From Alloascoidea africana (lineage: Eukaryota; Ascomycota; Alloascoideomycetes; Alloascoideales; Alloascoideaceae), in assembly GCA_030581615.1 (NCBI GenBank), contig JAKTTT010000025.1, forward strand, positions 124,001 to 188,000: a stretch of DNA of 64,000 bases. The letters are read 5' to 3'. The notes under the pieces were generated by a model that searched no databases, was not told where the DNA came from, and worked only from the letters and a program-made list of their open reading frames with translations. The position numbers and the translations under genes were made by a program. Numbering within the stretch: the stretch's first letter is position 1; the number at the start of each line of letters is the position of its first letter. Below are positions 21,167-32,427 of this stretch, in pieces.

Positions 21167-24134
21167 ATGCCGCCTGATAACTCTAGCAAAAAAGCCCAGC
21201 GTAAAAGAGTCCCAACCTCATGCACAGTTTGTCGAAAGCGAAAAGTTAAAGTAAGGAAGCCACTGGAAACCCCACCAAGTCTTTGCTTTTCTGTCTCTGT
21301 CTCTGTCTCTTGTTGAACCCATCACTAACAATACTCCGATCATACCGTAATAGTGCGACAGAGCGAAACCGTTTTGCGGAAATTGCGTCCGAGCTGGCGT
21401 AACAGACGCCTGCTGCTATGAGGAGCAACCTTGGGCAAAGCATGCTTCACCCAGCGACCAGAAGTATCTGATCGAGCGCGATCTGTTAGATGAAATCGCA
21501 AAGCTCAAGGCCCAGATAAAACACCTGGAGTCTGTGAATTCTACATCCCAATCTTCCGCAAACAGCTCGCCAGGAGATAGTTCTGAGCGACGTTCATTGG
21601 GGTCTATTGCTGGTTTACCTAATCAATCTGAGCCTATCACTAAAGTCTTGTCTGAACAGAGCAACTACAGTCAAGGAGATGGGAATGACGAACTTGTGGA
21701 CTTGGTGAAGAACTTTGACAAACTGGTGCTGAAAGAGGATCGCATCTTGCATTTTGGAGCAACAAGCTTTATCTCAATTCTCACAAACGACCCTTATTTA
21801 TCCGACATCTTTTCTCTGTTTGTCGATGCGATGCAAAAGAAAAAATGCCAAAAGTTGGCAGCATCATCGTCATCTGGCGGTTGTAATAGAACAGACATCG
21901 ATATTAATGACGCGGATGGCAAAGATCTATTTGCCTCACTCATTGGCTCTCCACTTCATCTCATAAGAACCATAGAATCAATGCTCCCACCAAAACGAAT
22001 TTGTGATTTACTACTGACTAGATTTTTTGAAACTTGTTACATTCTTGTGCCAATTGTTGACAAGAATTTCTTTATGGGCGAGTTGAACCAAATTTTGGAT
22101 GGAACAGAGAGACTTTCTCTTAAAGTCACCTCAAAACTGGGCTTTGCGATTCTCTCCCAATTTTTGTTCATTCTCAGGTTTGCATACATTAGCTTGCCCT
22201 CAAATTTCGATCGCTATGTTGGCCGAGGGCACACATGCAGCGAGAGCATGATTGCACTTTGTGATTCTGAGCATGTTATTGGGCCTGAATTTGTAGACAT
22301 TGCAAAATCATGCATTTCACAAACGGGCATGCTGAAGCGAGTCAGCTTGGAAACGATACATTCCTTGATGTTTCTGAGACTTTACAGATTGTATGCTCCG
22401 GAAGAAGCAGATGAAGGAACAGAAAATCAAGTAATAATAAGCATGATATTACAAATGTCCACAATTTTAGGCTTAAATAGGGATCCATCCCAGTTTAGTT
22501 TGATCCAGGACAAGTGTTGTCAGCACATTTGGCGGAAAACATGGTATCAAGTTTGTTTTCTCGACATGATTCAAGCGTCATCTGTTGGTTCCTCCCCTTT
22601 GATAACCTCCGAGACTCAGTACGATACACAATTGCCCAGTGATATTGAAGGTTGCGATCTGATTCCAGTTGAAAGTACCATTGTGAAATCTTTTAAAGTA
22701 CAGAATGAGGTGATCTGTATCACAAGAAAGTTAATGGTTCTGCTTACCAATCTAAAGATTCAACCAAAGAGATCAGAAATTGATAAGAATCTTGCAATAC
22801 TTGATTCACTATTAGAGACCTCTATACGACCATTCAGCGAGCTGTTAATCAGACCCGATTATACCGAAACGCAAGAGATGAAAACTGTTCGCGGGAATGA
22901 GATAAACATTCGAATGCAAGGTTTAATGACGATTCATGTTGTAAATTATGTCTTGTATTTGGCAACGTTAAAAAACAAAGACGGCTCCTCCGCAAAGGGG
23001 AAACACGATCCGGCTTCTCCGTATTTTGTCCGTGCGGTAGAATCGGCTTTGATTATGTTTAGGGTCGTTATTCATGTTGGCAAGAATAAAGACAGTTACA
23101 CTGGTGCCGATTATGCCATTCATTCGACTCTTTTCGGATCATGTTCTAGAATCTTACAAATGATCCAGTCGTTGATTATACGATATTCTATGAATGAGAT
23201 GCAAGATGGCATAACAACGGCTTTTAAAAGCGCGGAATCAAAAGGACTGGAAAATTTTCTACAGCCTTCACCTAATGTGAATCCAGGCCAGGTTTTGTAC
23301 CAGTATCTCACGGAATTGTACATAATTTGTGCTGAACTTTCTCAACAGAGCTACAGACCATGGAAAATATGTCAGATTTTACGGTTTTTCTTTAACTATT
23401 GTCATCAGAAACACCCTGTGCTTTTCCAAAAATCTGGCTCGATTAATACCAGTATATCTTCATTGCTAAGACAGCCGAAACGGGGCAACGATGGGAATAT
23501 ATATGTTAATGAAAATGGAAACAAACATGATCATGAGCATGATCTTGAAAAAGAAAAGAAAAAAGAAAAAGAAAAAGAAAAAGAAAAGAAAAAAGAAACT
23601 TTACAACTTGTACAATACTCTACTCAAGGTAACGAGAAACCAAAAGGCAACATGGAATTGGATCCACTACTTTTGGGGAACTTTTCATCATCATCTACAA
23701 CAGCACCAGATTCGCTAATCCAGCCCCTTTTACAAACAACAAATTTCTCATACAACTTTAATTTCACGGACATGGGCACTTTTGATTCTGGTATTGATAC
23801 CATAATGGATAGTCATGAATCGGAGTATTGGTCAAAGTTCCTCGATGAATCAGAATCCCGACTGAATAATTTCTACACCCCGTCTTTCCAATCAAGCGCC
23901 ACTCCGGCGAGAAGAAGCACCTATAGCGGAGCTCATGTCCAGCCTCAAGCTAGTGCACAAGCTCATGGCCAGCCCCAGCCCCAGGCTCAGTCTCAATCTC
24001 AGTCTCAGTCTCAGTTTCAGACAGGGCGCCAGGGATTCAGACACGAAAATGACCATCCCATTCTCTCGGATAGCCACACAAGTAACGTTCTTGAGGAGAT
24101 TCTAGATGATGACATATTTGCCAGCTTTCGCTGA
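21167..24134 (+). CDS. Hap1-like Zn2Cys6 transcription factor, array member 1
   Basis: A nuclear DNA-binding regulator of 954 aa, join(21167..21250, 21354..24134). The intron (103 nt, GTAAGG, CTAAC, TAG) lies between Lys28 and the third zinc Cys. The cluster is C19-x2-C22-x6-C29-x6-C36-x2-C39-x8-C48, preceded by KRKRVP-type basic residues and followed by CYEEQPWAKH and a coiled coil (about 65-90). This order is that of S. cerevisiae Hap1. The middle homology region has HFGATSFISILTNDP (about 138-152), IGPEFVDIAK and GLNRDP. A Lys/Glu repeat sits near residues 735-755 and Gln/Ser repeats (QPQAQSQSQSQSQF) near 875. The C terminus is acidic and aromatic (LEEILDDDIFASF), a candidate activation segment. 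No K/R-CP heme motif was seen. Target genes cannot be read from sequence. Confidence 0.9.
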
Positions 24135-24239
24135 AATTCGTGCAAAGTGCTTCCTGTATATATATTTCTTGTGTATGCGCTGCAGAATATAAGCTTAAAC
24201 AATGGGTGCACGGGTGTTTTTTTTCTTCATTTCCACCTT

Positions 24240-24251
24240 CCGATATATCCG
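24240..24251 (-). promoter_or_regulatory. Perfect Hap1-type site CGG-ATATAT-CGG
   Basis: The minus strand reads CGGATATATCGG. This fits the S. cerevisiae Hap1 consensus CGGnnnTAnCGG exactly (direct CGG repeats, six-base spacer, TA at spacer positions 4-5). It lies in the 234-bp spacer between array members 1 and 2, about 118 nt upstream of the second ATG. By a rough base-composition estimate about one such match is expected by chance in a window this long, so the location is the main argument. Confidence 0.5.
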
Positions 24252-24368
24252 CATCACCCAGCTCTTCTCCGGTAAATCCATCCCATTCTTAGATCTGCTG
24301 CTGAATATTAATCCTCCAGCAGCACCTGTCTGGAGGGCATAGACTACTAGAAGTAACCGGTCGAAACC

Positions 24369-27300
24369 ATGTCAGAGTCGTCGCCCGCGCCCTCGCCCTC
24401 GCCAGCCCTGTCGGCCCCACGGTCGGTGAAGCGAACAAGAATAAGAACGCCTATTTCGTGCACAGTCTGCCGAACAAGAAAAGTCAAGGTATGTGTCTTG
24501 TGTTGCTGACACTGAGCATGATTTGTAAACAAGTTCTGACGGTTCGTGATTGAATGGACAGTGTGATCGTGGACGGCCGGCGTGTTCGAGCTGTATCAGA
24601 TCTGGCACGGCCCATCTCTGCCATTTTGAAGAGCCTGTCTGGGCCAAGCAACAGTCTCAAAGGCAAAAGAATTCCAATCCACAGGAGAGCGAAAAATTCC
24701 GCGATGAGGTCAAATTCCTTAAAGAACGGATCAGAAATCTCGAGCAGATGGTAGACCAAACGAACGGAGCAGGATCTGGATATGTTCAGACCTCCAATGC
24801 GACCGAGGCCGCTTCGAAATCGCGAGCCCCAGGAGTAGTAGCTGAAGGACCCTTGGGACCCTCCCCTAGACGAAACTCTTTAACACCAGGAGCCGCCATC
24901 ATGTCTGGATCGGGCTCTGGCAAAGTCCTTGTCACGGGCTCGTCCTCCACGGGCCTGCCAGCAACGGCCGGAGTCGTTGGTGGCGTCCCGACAGGAAGCA
25001 ACGGGCTCTCGTTCATGTCCCAGCCCTTGTCGCTGCCTCCAATTCGACCGTTTATCGATAACACGATGAACCGGCATCCTCAGCAGTTGTACCGTCTGCT
25101 GCCCAAGACCGAATCCCACCAGCAACAACACCAGCAATCGCCGGACGGGGTTGGTTCTAACAACGGACTGCTTAACCAGGGATACACGCTGATGAACCAG
25201 CGATTTGCCACGATAAACAAGCCGCCATCTTCGAATCTGAGATCCACGACAGCTAGCCCGTTGCACCCATTTCTCCCGCCAAATGCTAATTCAAACACGA
25301 ACAGCTCAACTGTGCTTCTGAGTCCTGGCTCTACGACAACCAGCCTAGCGACCTCAGCAACGGGTTCATTCGCTGACGAGCCGGAAAATGCAAACAAGGC
25401 GAATGATCCTGTACTGCATATTGCTCGAACTTTTGCAGTTTACAAGAGAAGAGGCTCGAAAAGCATGTTTTTTGGACCTTTGACCTGGATGGCTCTTTCT
25501 ACAATGGACAATGAATTACACGAGATGTGGCACCGAATAATTGGGAAATATCATCCTGGTACAAAACTTCCTGGAAGTGGAGCAGCAGGAGGTAAAGAAT
25601 TCTCGAATGAGCCCTCAAGGGTAAAGAATCGCGAAAAGTTTAAAATGTACAAAAAGAGATTATGGATGCAGGGTCATCAATCTCCAAAGACCATTGGGGA
25701 TCATGATGATGATCATCATGATCATGATGAATTTTCGAAAAGAAAAGGTCAAAAGAGTGCGAGTGATGGACTGGGGATATTCAAAAAGCATTCATTACAG
25801 CTCATGTTGGCAATAAATGATCATTCTCTAGGTTCTGGCGAGAAAAAATCTGGTAGGTTATGCAGTGCCGAATTGATATCAGCGCTTCGGGAAGTTTTAC
25901 CTTCTAGACAGATTATCGACTTGCTTCTCCAGAGATTCATGGACTATATTTATTTTTATTACCCTATTATCGATATGGAAACGTTTCGGTCCGATGTTGA
26001 CCATCTGTTGAAAGATTTTGTGGAAAAGAAAGAAGCAAAAGAGAAAGAGAAAGAGGAAGAAAAACCAGAAAAGAAGAAAGAGGATGATGAAGATGAAGAA
26101 TTATCGTATACCTCTTCGCACAAAGTTAAGGATCAACATTCTGTTTGGGCCACCCTTTTAATTATCCTCCGGTTATCTTACCTTACATTACCATCAAGAC
26201 CCAAAGCAAATGCTAATGTGGACCACAATAATACCCAACCCAAGGGGTCCAGTACTAAAGACTCTATGCTTTCCGCCACCGATTCCTTAGAAAATTTAAA
26301 TCTCCTACTTTCAAGAGAAATTGGACCAGAGTATGTCGAGCTTGCTAAATGCTTCTTAGGAAACTTCAAGTTTAAAAAAGCATCTCTGGAAGTAATCCAA
26401 GCTTTGGTTTTTCTACGAATCTATGTAATGCTGGCTCCTGAAGATGGTGACGGTGGTGACGGTTCAGATAGCCAATCGTTAATGGGCATAATTGCGAGAA
26501 TGGCAGTGAGCGCTGGGCTTCATCGAGATCCTGATAGCTTCCACCATATAACCTCGAATCGAGTGAAACAGGTTTGGCGAAAGTTGTGGCACCAGATCTT
26601 GTACTTTGATGCTTTACAGTCTGTCCGACTGGGAACACCTCTGTGTATGGTGACCGATGATTATTACGATACAAAAGAGCCTTATCAACCTTTGGTGCCG
26701 CAGGAACAACAGTGCCATAAGTTTCGAGACTGTAGAAAAAATTCCCATGTTCATGATCCTGACGGCGAAGAGACAGAAGATACCAGTGAAACAGAAAAAT
26801 TTGTTATTGAAACTTACAAAACTCGCTGTAAATATACCCAACTTTTGAGAGATATCTCATGCACATTGTTGAAGATTAAGAAGCCACCAACCACTTCAAA
26901 AGTTGAAGAAACTCTATTAAAAATCACCGAGTTTCAGGAAACTACTCTGGAACCTGTTTTACAATCTAATGTCACCAACACCCCCAGCTTGATTGATCTG
27001 TGGACAAAAGTGCAATATTTGACTTACAAAATAGATCTCATCTCAACTGCATGGACCCTTCATTACGTTGTCTTCTTGTATAGCGAACTGCGATTACAGG
27101 AAGTAGATCTTGGACATTGGGCCATGCTTGAAAACGTGAGTCTGCAATTGGCAGATACTTCAATCTCATATCTTCAGCTGGTATCGCCTTTGCATATTTG
27201 TTCATCGTCAGATCAAGTCCATGTTCGTCCTTGCAGTTTGCAAACGCTGTTATCCCCAACCTTACTGGCCTCTGCAAACCGCATGATTCTCTTTATCGCT

Positions 27301-28122
27301 TCCTACATTTTCAGATACATACATAATACCGTTCCGTTTGCTCCAAGGCCAGATAAACAAGCAACAACAACAACAACTGGAGGCAAAATCTGTATTGAGC
27401 GAGATCCTAACAAACTGCACACAATGTGTAGAACTTTCGAACTCATGCTCAAAGAAATTTGGAACTTTAGAGAGGCTTATTATCATGCTTGGAGATTGCA
27501 GTGGGCTTCACAGGCAATTGCAGAAGAGGTGAATCGGAGCGCCAGATCCGCTGGTTTTGATACTCTACTTGTTGGTTTCTCCGATTCAAAGTCTTTATAT
27601 TTTGGGACTAAGCGGAAACGAGATGATGATAATGACAGCACATCTCATTTCCAACAGCAAAGGGATAGAAGTCAAAGCATTACAGGAGAAACTGGACCTA
27701 CTCTTTTCAAAGGCGATGTGGTGGTGCCTAATGTTTCAAATAAACCGGATCAGAATGTGAACTTATCCAGAACCTCGGAAAAGTTTACGATTCCAGAGTT
27801 GGTGCAGTCTGTTTCAACCACGCAATTGAATACAGCCGCTTCGAACCCAGCCATTGCAAATCTCACTGATCCTGCATCTAATATCACCTCTGCTCCTATG
27901 GTTTGGGACAGCAGCGCAGATGGCCAGGCAAGTAGCGTGGAGTCACTAGGAGTAGGATGGCCTCTTAACTTGTCAGCAGATGCGTTTTGGCTCGACTACT
28001 TTGATTCCGATTTTGTCGAGCTCTTGGACCCCATGGCTTATTCGTCTGTCAGTCCATATACACCATCGACAACATCCACAGATTTTACAAATGTCAGTGG
28101 CATTAATACCCATAGCGTCTGA
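24369..28122 (+). CDS. Hap1-like Zn2Cys6 transcription factor, array member 2 (longest)
   Basis: 1226 aa, join(24369..24488, 24562..28122), with a 73-nt intron (GTATGT, CTGAC, ACAG) at the Lys40/Cys41 boundary. The DNA-binding region SCTVCRTRKVKCDRGRPACS continues to HLCHFEEPVWAKQ and a coiled coil (KFRDEVKFLKERIRNLEQMV), the closest of the five to Hap1. An added Ser/Pro/Gln-rich region (about 85-275) explains the length. Then come FFGPLTWMAL, a His/Asp repeat (DHDDDHHDHD) and a Lys/Glu tract (about 530-555). The core follows with IGPEYVELAK, LAPEDGDGGDG, GLHRDPDSF and VRLGTPL. The C terminus has an acidic aromatic block (FWLDYFDSDFVELLDPMAY), a likely activation domain. It may be the conserved parent copy, which is an inference. 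A Hap1-type site lies in its own promoter. Confidence 0.9.
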
Positions 28123-29388
28123 TATTTGTATTTTAATGCCTTTTGTGATTTTTAAACGTGCCTGGCGATCCAATGCCTGTATCTGCTTGGTGTAGGTGTG
28201 TACCTCATCTGTACCCTGAATTAGATCTTGCATCGTCCACGCTCGGAGAAGTTATGGTCCGTGAAGATTATGGTTATGGGAAGCGGGGCTCATAGATCGG
28301 AATTGTGTGATTGCTTGTTGATTGGGAAAAGTTTGAGTGTAATGTGTTTGGTTGACAGACATGCTAATCTGGGCGGTTCGGTTAACGAGGGTTGCTTCAA
28401 TTAGTACATATAGAAGCTGTCTTGAGCTCTTATTTCCTTCGGCCACTTACCCAACAATTACAGTAAATACACTTTCTTTTTTTACCCCCTTTGGTGTTTG
28501 ACTTGACTCTTCGTCCTTCCTAACTGGTCAGAATAGGCAAATTGAGCGGATCTTAGCCTTTGCTTTATTTCAGTTTTAGGATATCCCTTCCAAGCACTAA
28601 GAAACAAGACCCTTGTTTCAAATCTCCAAGTCGTTAAAACGATGACTTTACAAAAGAAACAGGAAGGAAAGTTTTCGATCCATAAATAATTCATATGGTT
28701 TCATTTACTTTGCAACTTCAAAGGGATTGGCGCTTTCGGGATCTGCATTTGCAAGACATAACTACAAGAACGCATTCTTTTACTACTCTGTCGCTCAATT
28801 ATTAATCCAGCTGACCACAAGCATCGGCTCCTGCTGGTTCAGGTGTAAAGTCACAGGAATGTGACTGAGCTACCAGTTATCCCGAGTATAATGGTCAGAC
28901 TTAAGATCCAGAACGTATCTTTGAGATTGTACGTCATTACTACTTCAATAAAGGAGAGAAAGTGGAACCCCGATTTGTTCTCTGCAACTTTTTAACCTGG
29001 CAGTTGAATTGGACCGATAATAGGTGGATTTCACATAAAAAGATACGTAACAATAGTGATCATCATCGCAGTTCCGGGCAATGGAACGGCGGTAGTTGAT
29101 TGACCGAAATCTGCAATCAATAATGGCAGATTTGAAATGAATGCGATTTGCCGACACTTAGGTTCATTCCCCAGAGAATAAAATAAGAACCATTTCTCAT
29201 TAAATAAACTGATCCCTATTTTTCTTTTTCCTCCGTTTCTATGTTATATATAGTATTGTCTGGTTCATGTTCCAGCTCCTTATCTTCTTGCCTGCTGTTT
29301 TGTTTTTCTTCTTTCAAATTGGATATAATCCATAACAAGGATCTGAAGCAACAGAGTTGTAAACCTATTTTATTCAGCAGTGAAAACA
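28123..29388. other. 1.27-kb spacer between array members 2 and 3
   Basis: No coding segment is supported. Clustered CGG triplets occur near 28377-28386 (CGGTTCGG) and 29093-29100 (CGGCGG), but none with the six-base Hap1 spacing. No RNA gene was seen. Confidence 0.45.
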
Positions 29389-32139
29389 ATGCTAGAGAAA
29401 CGTAAAAGAGCTCGTCTTTCAAAGTCCTGTACAATGTGCAGACAGAAAAAAGTAAAGGTATGTAACTGTACGTTGGGTTCTTGACAATCCAGTTTCCATC
29501 TGTCAAAACGCTTCCATCACAAGCTAACGCTCAGACTTGTCAAGTGCGATAGAGCCAAACCGCGCTGTGGCAATTGTGTTCGTCAGGGAACAGCAGACCA
29601 GTGCAAATTCCTTGAACCAAAATGGGCAACTGTTGATCCCCTTCTGCAAGAAAGAGAGGGCTCGCGGTGGGAACAGCTACAAAAGGAAAACCAAGCGCTA
29701 CAACTTCAATTGAACCAATTGAAAGAAGCTCTCGAACGTGGAGTAGACATAAGAACCACAAATCCAACTCCAGGTGCTAGTGATCCGTCCTCAGTTTCCA
29801 GCAACAGCGGTGCGAACCTACAATTCAAGAGCCCTTATAAAGATTCCATTCCTGCCTCGACAACTACTGTCAACAGTGACGACGAAGATGAAGCTGACCC
29901 ATTAGTAGACTTTTCGGATACGTTTCAAACTGTACGGATTGGTTCTGGCGTTGAGGCAGAGTATGGCTTTAGTTATTCAATTCTCCTAAACCATGAGATA
30001 TTACAGGAAATTGGCCTGTTAAATAAGAGCCGACATGTCCAGACTCCAACATTTGGAAACGCAAGGCACCAGCCTAAAAACCCAGGAGGAGATTTTACTC
30101 CGTTAGTGATGAGGCCATACACACAAGAATATCAGGCACTGCTAGATAGGGCTGTGGCTATTTGTCCTTCGGCGTCTGCTTGCATAGTGTTGATTGAATA
30201 TTTCTTTAACTACTTCCACAGGTTGTACCCAGTAGTTGAGGAAGAAAAGTTCCGACTAGATCTGGATACAATTGTGAGCTTCACAAGCCACAGTCAAGAC
30301 GAATTTCTGCAGGGGAACTGTTTAGAATGGTCAATCAATTCATGGCATGATTTTCCCACGGCCGGATTATTTCTGATTATACTGAGGCTGTCTTTTTGTA
30401 CTTTACCTCTGACGCTAAGTAAAGAAGACCAGGAAGAAACGTTTCGGCTTCCATGGAACCAAAGTCTAAAAGTTCTAGTTGATCAGGATGTTGAAATTGG
30501 GCCAGAATTCGTTTCCGTTGCAAAACAGTTTGCACTTGGGCTCACACCTGGCGCTCCAAAGGACAGTAGTTTTGGTATCCTGCAGTTTTATTCCCTATTG
30601 GGCTTTTACCAGCTGATTTCTCCTGAAGATGACAAAGAAAATGGGTTAATGGAAGGCAGCGGAAATGGAAACTCTTTATTATACGGATTCACGATCCCAC
30701 TGGCCATATCTATGGGTCTACATCGAGATAGCATGGTTCAGAAACATTTCAAGCAAGAAGTGATGAGATTTAACCTTCAAAAGATTTGGTATTTTATTCT
30801 CATGGGAGATGCTATTCAATCTCTAAATCTGGGCAGGCCCTTAACGATCAACGATGGGTATCTGGGCTTTGGTAAAACCCAATTAATTGCTCCTCCGATG
30901 GAATGCCGAGATGATGGCCAAATGGCAATGCAGATGCGTAACTTGTGCACTTTCAACACAATCTGTGTGCTGATTCGTAAATCAGCACAATTACTATTCC
31001 GGATTAGACATCCCCCTCGAAGATCAGAAATCGAGACGCAGATACAGGAATCAAAACGGGTGCTGAACATAGAAATCGAAGGTCCAATTCAAAGACTTTT
31101 CAAGAGTTTGAGTGTTGATATCGACGAATGCCTAAAGCTGACAAGATACGAGATGATTTTTCTGATCCAAATGAAGTTTTTAACAGTTCTTCACATTCTA
31201 ACGTTGTTTGGAATACTAATTCTTACTTGTGAGCCAGGTGAAAATGGCCTGAGGCAAGAGTATTTCAAAATGGCTATAAGAGAAATAACAGAAACGTTCA
31301 TATATGCAACAGATTTCTTGAAAAATAAGAACTTTTATGGGAGCGAGTCAATCAAAACTTTATCACCTTTGATGCTCCGTTGCATCAATAAATCGTACCT
31401 GATTCTCATATCTATGATGCTTAGGAGCAATTCTCAACATTACTATAAAGATAAAGCAGCAAGAAACAATGAAGCTGAAGATTACGATTACGATTATGGC
31501 TACGACGATGGGATTTCACCAATGGAAGGTTACGTAGAACAAACTTTTGAACCGATGCGGAGGAAGAGCAAAGGAAAACACAAGGCAAGGGCTAAAAGGC
31601 ACAAGATATCCTCCAAAGCGGCTGCACCTAGAGTGGTAAAGACAAAACCGTCGGCGTCCAACATCATGGAATACATCAAGAATTATCATGAGAGTACAGA
31701 AGATCTACTGCGCCTGTTTCCGCAAACGTTAAAACTATCAAAAGTTTTAAACATTATGACCACCGAACTGGATACAAGATCAAAAGAAGGAGCCAAATCA
31801 GCGGGGGAGGAAATTGGTACCTCGCTTCTCGACAAGCTAGAGTCAGCCGGCGATGAAGAGGAAAAGAAGACCGGCGGAAGCCGAGATCGCATTTTGAACA
31901 CTAACCATATCATATTTCTGGACACTCCAACGGTAGAAAAGCCAATCGGAATTTTGCATGGGACGAGAGAAAACTTAATGCTGGTCGCTGATCTCAAAGA
32001 CCAAGAGAAGAACGATGTTGCTTCTGCTCCACCGAAAAGACCTCGCTTTTGGGAGCTGTTTTTTGAAATAGCCGATCCTAAAGTCAGTAATGATGGTAGT
32101 TTAGAAGACGTAGAGCAAACAGATTTACTCTGGAATTGA
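29389..32139 (+). CDS. Hap1-like Zn2Cys6 transcription factor, array member 3
   Basis: 887 aa, join(29389..29457, 29545..32139), with an 87-nt intron (GTATGT, GCTAAC, CAAG) at the same codon boundary as its neighbours. Exon 1 is only 23 codons (MLEKRKRARLSKSCTMCRQK). The cluster continues KCDRAKPRCGNCVRQGTADQ-C and then KFLEPKWAT and a coiled coil (about 69-90). The middle region has FQTVRIGSG, IGPEFVSVAKQF, ISPEDDKENG, SMGLHRDS and LNLGRPL. It lacks the HFGATS block of members 1 and 4 in clear form. A basic stretch (RRKSKGKHKARAKRHK, about 640) may be a second nuclear signal. The only Cys-Pro pair I saw (ICPSA) lies in a hydrophobic context, unlike a heme motif. Function beyond transcription control is unknown. 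Confidence 0.9.
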
Positions 32140-32427
32140 CAAGAGCTTTCAACTGGATCAAATGAGTAACTAAACTATATAGAGGCATCGGCACCCGTTT
32201 CGGCAATGGGCCGTGATTTGGACTTGGGGACTGGAAACATCCATGAATACCCTTCCAACCACCTCTTCTCATCTCCTATACAAAAACCTCGGAAAATCCA
32301 CTTGGCTCACAAACTTGTTTCTTGAAAACACTCAGAGCAAGGCTTACCCTTTCCCCGACTAGACAGCTGAGGTTTCTACTTATGGAATCGCAGGCTGCTT
32401 CGACTCCTTGCTTACTAAAAAAGAAAA

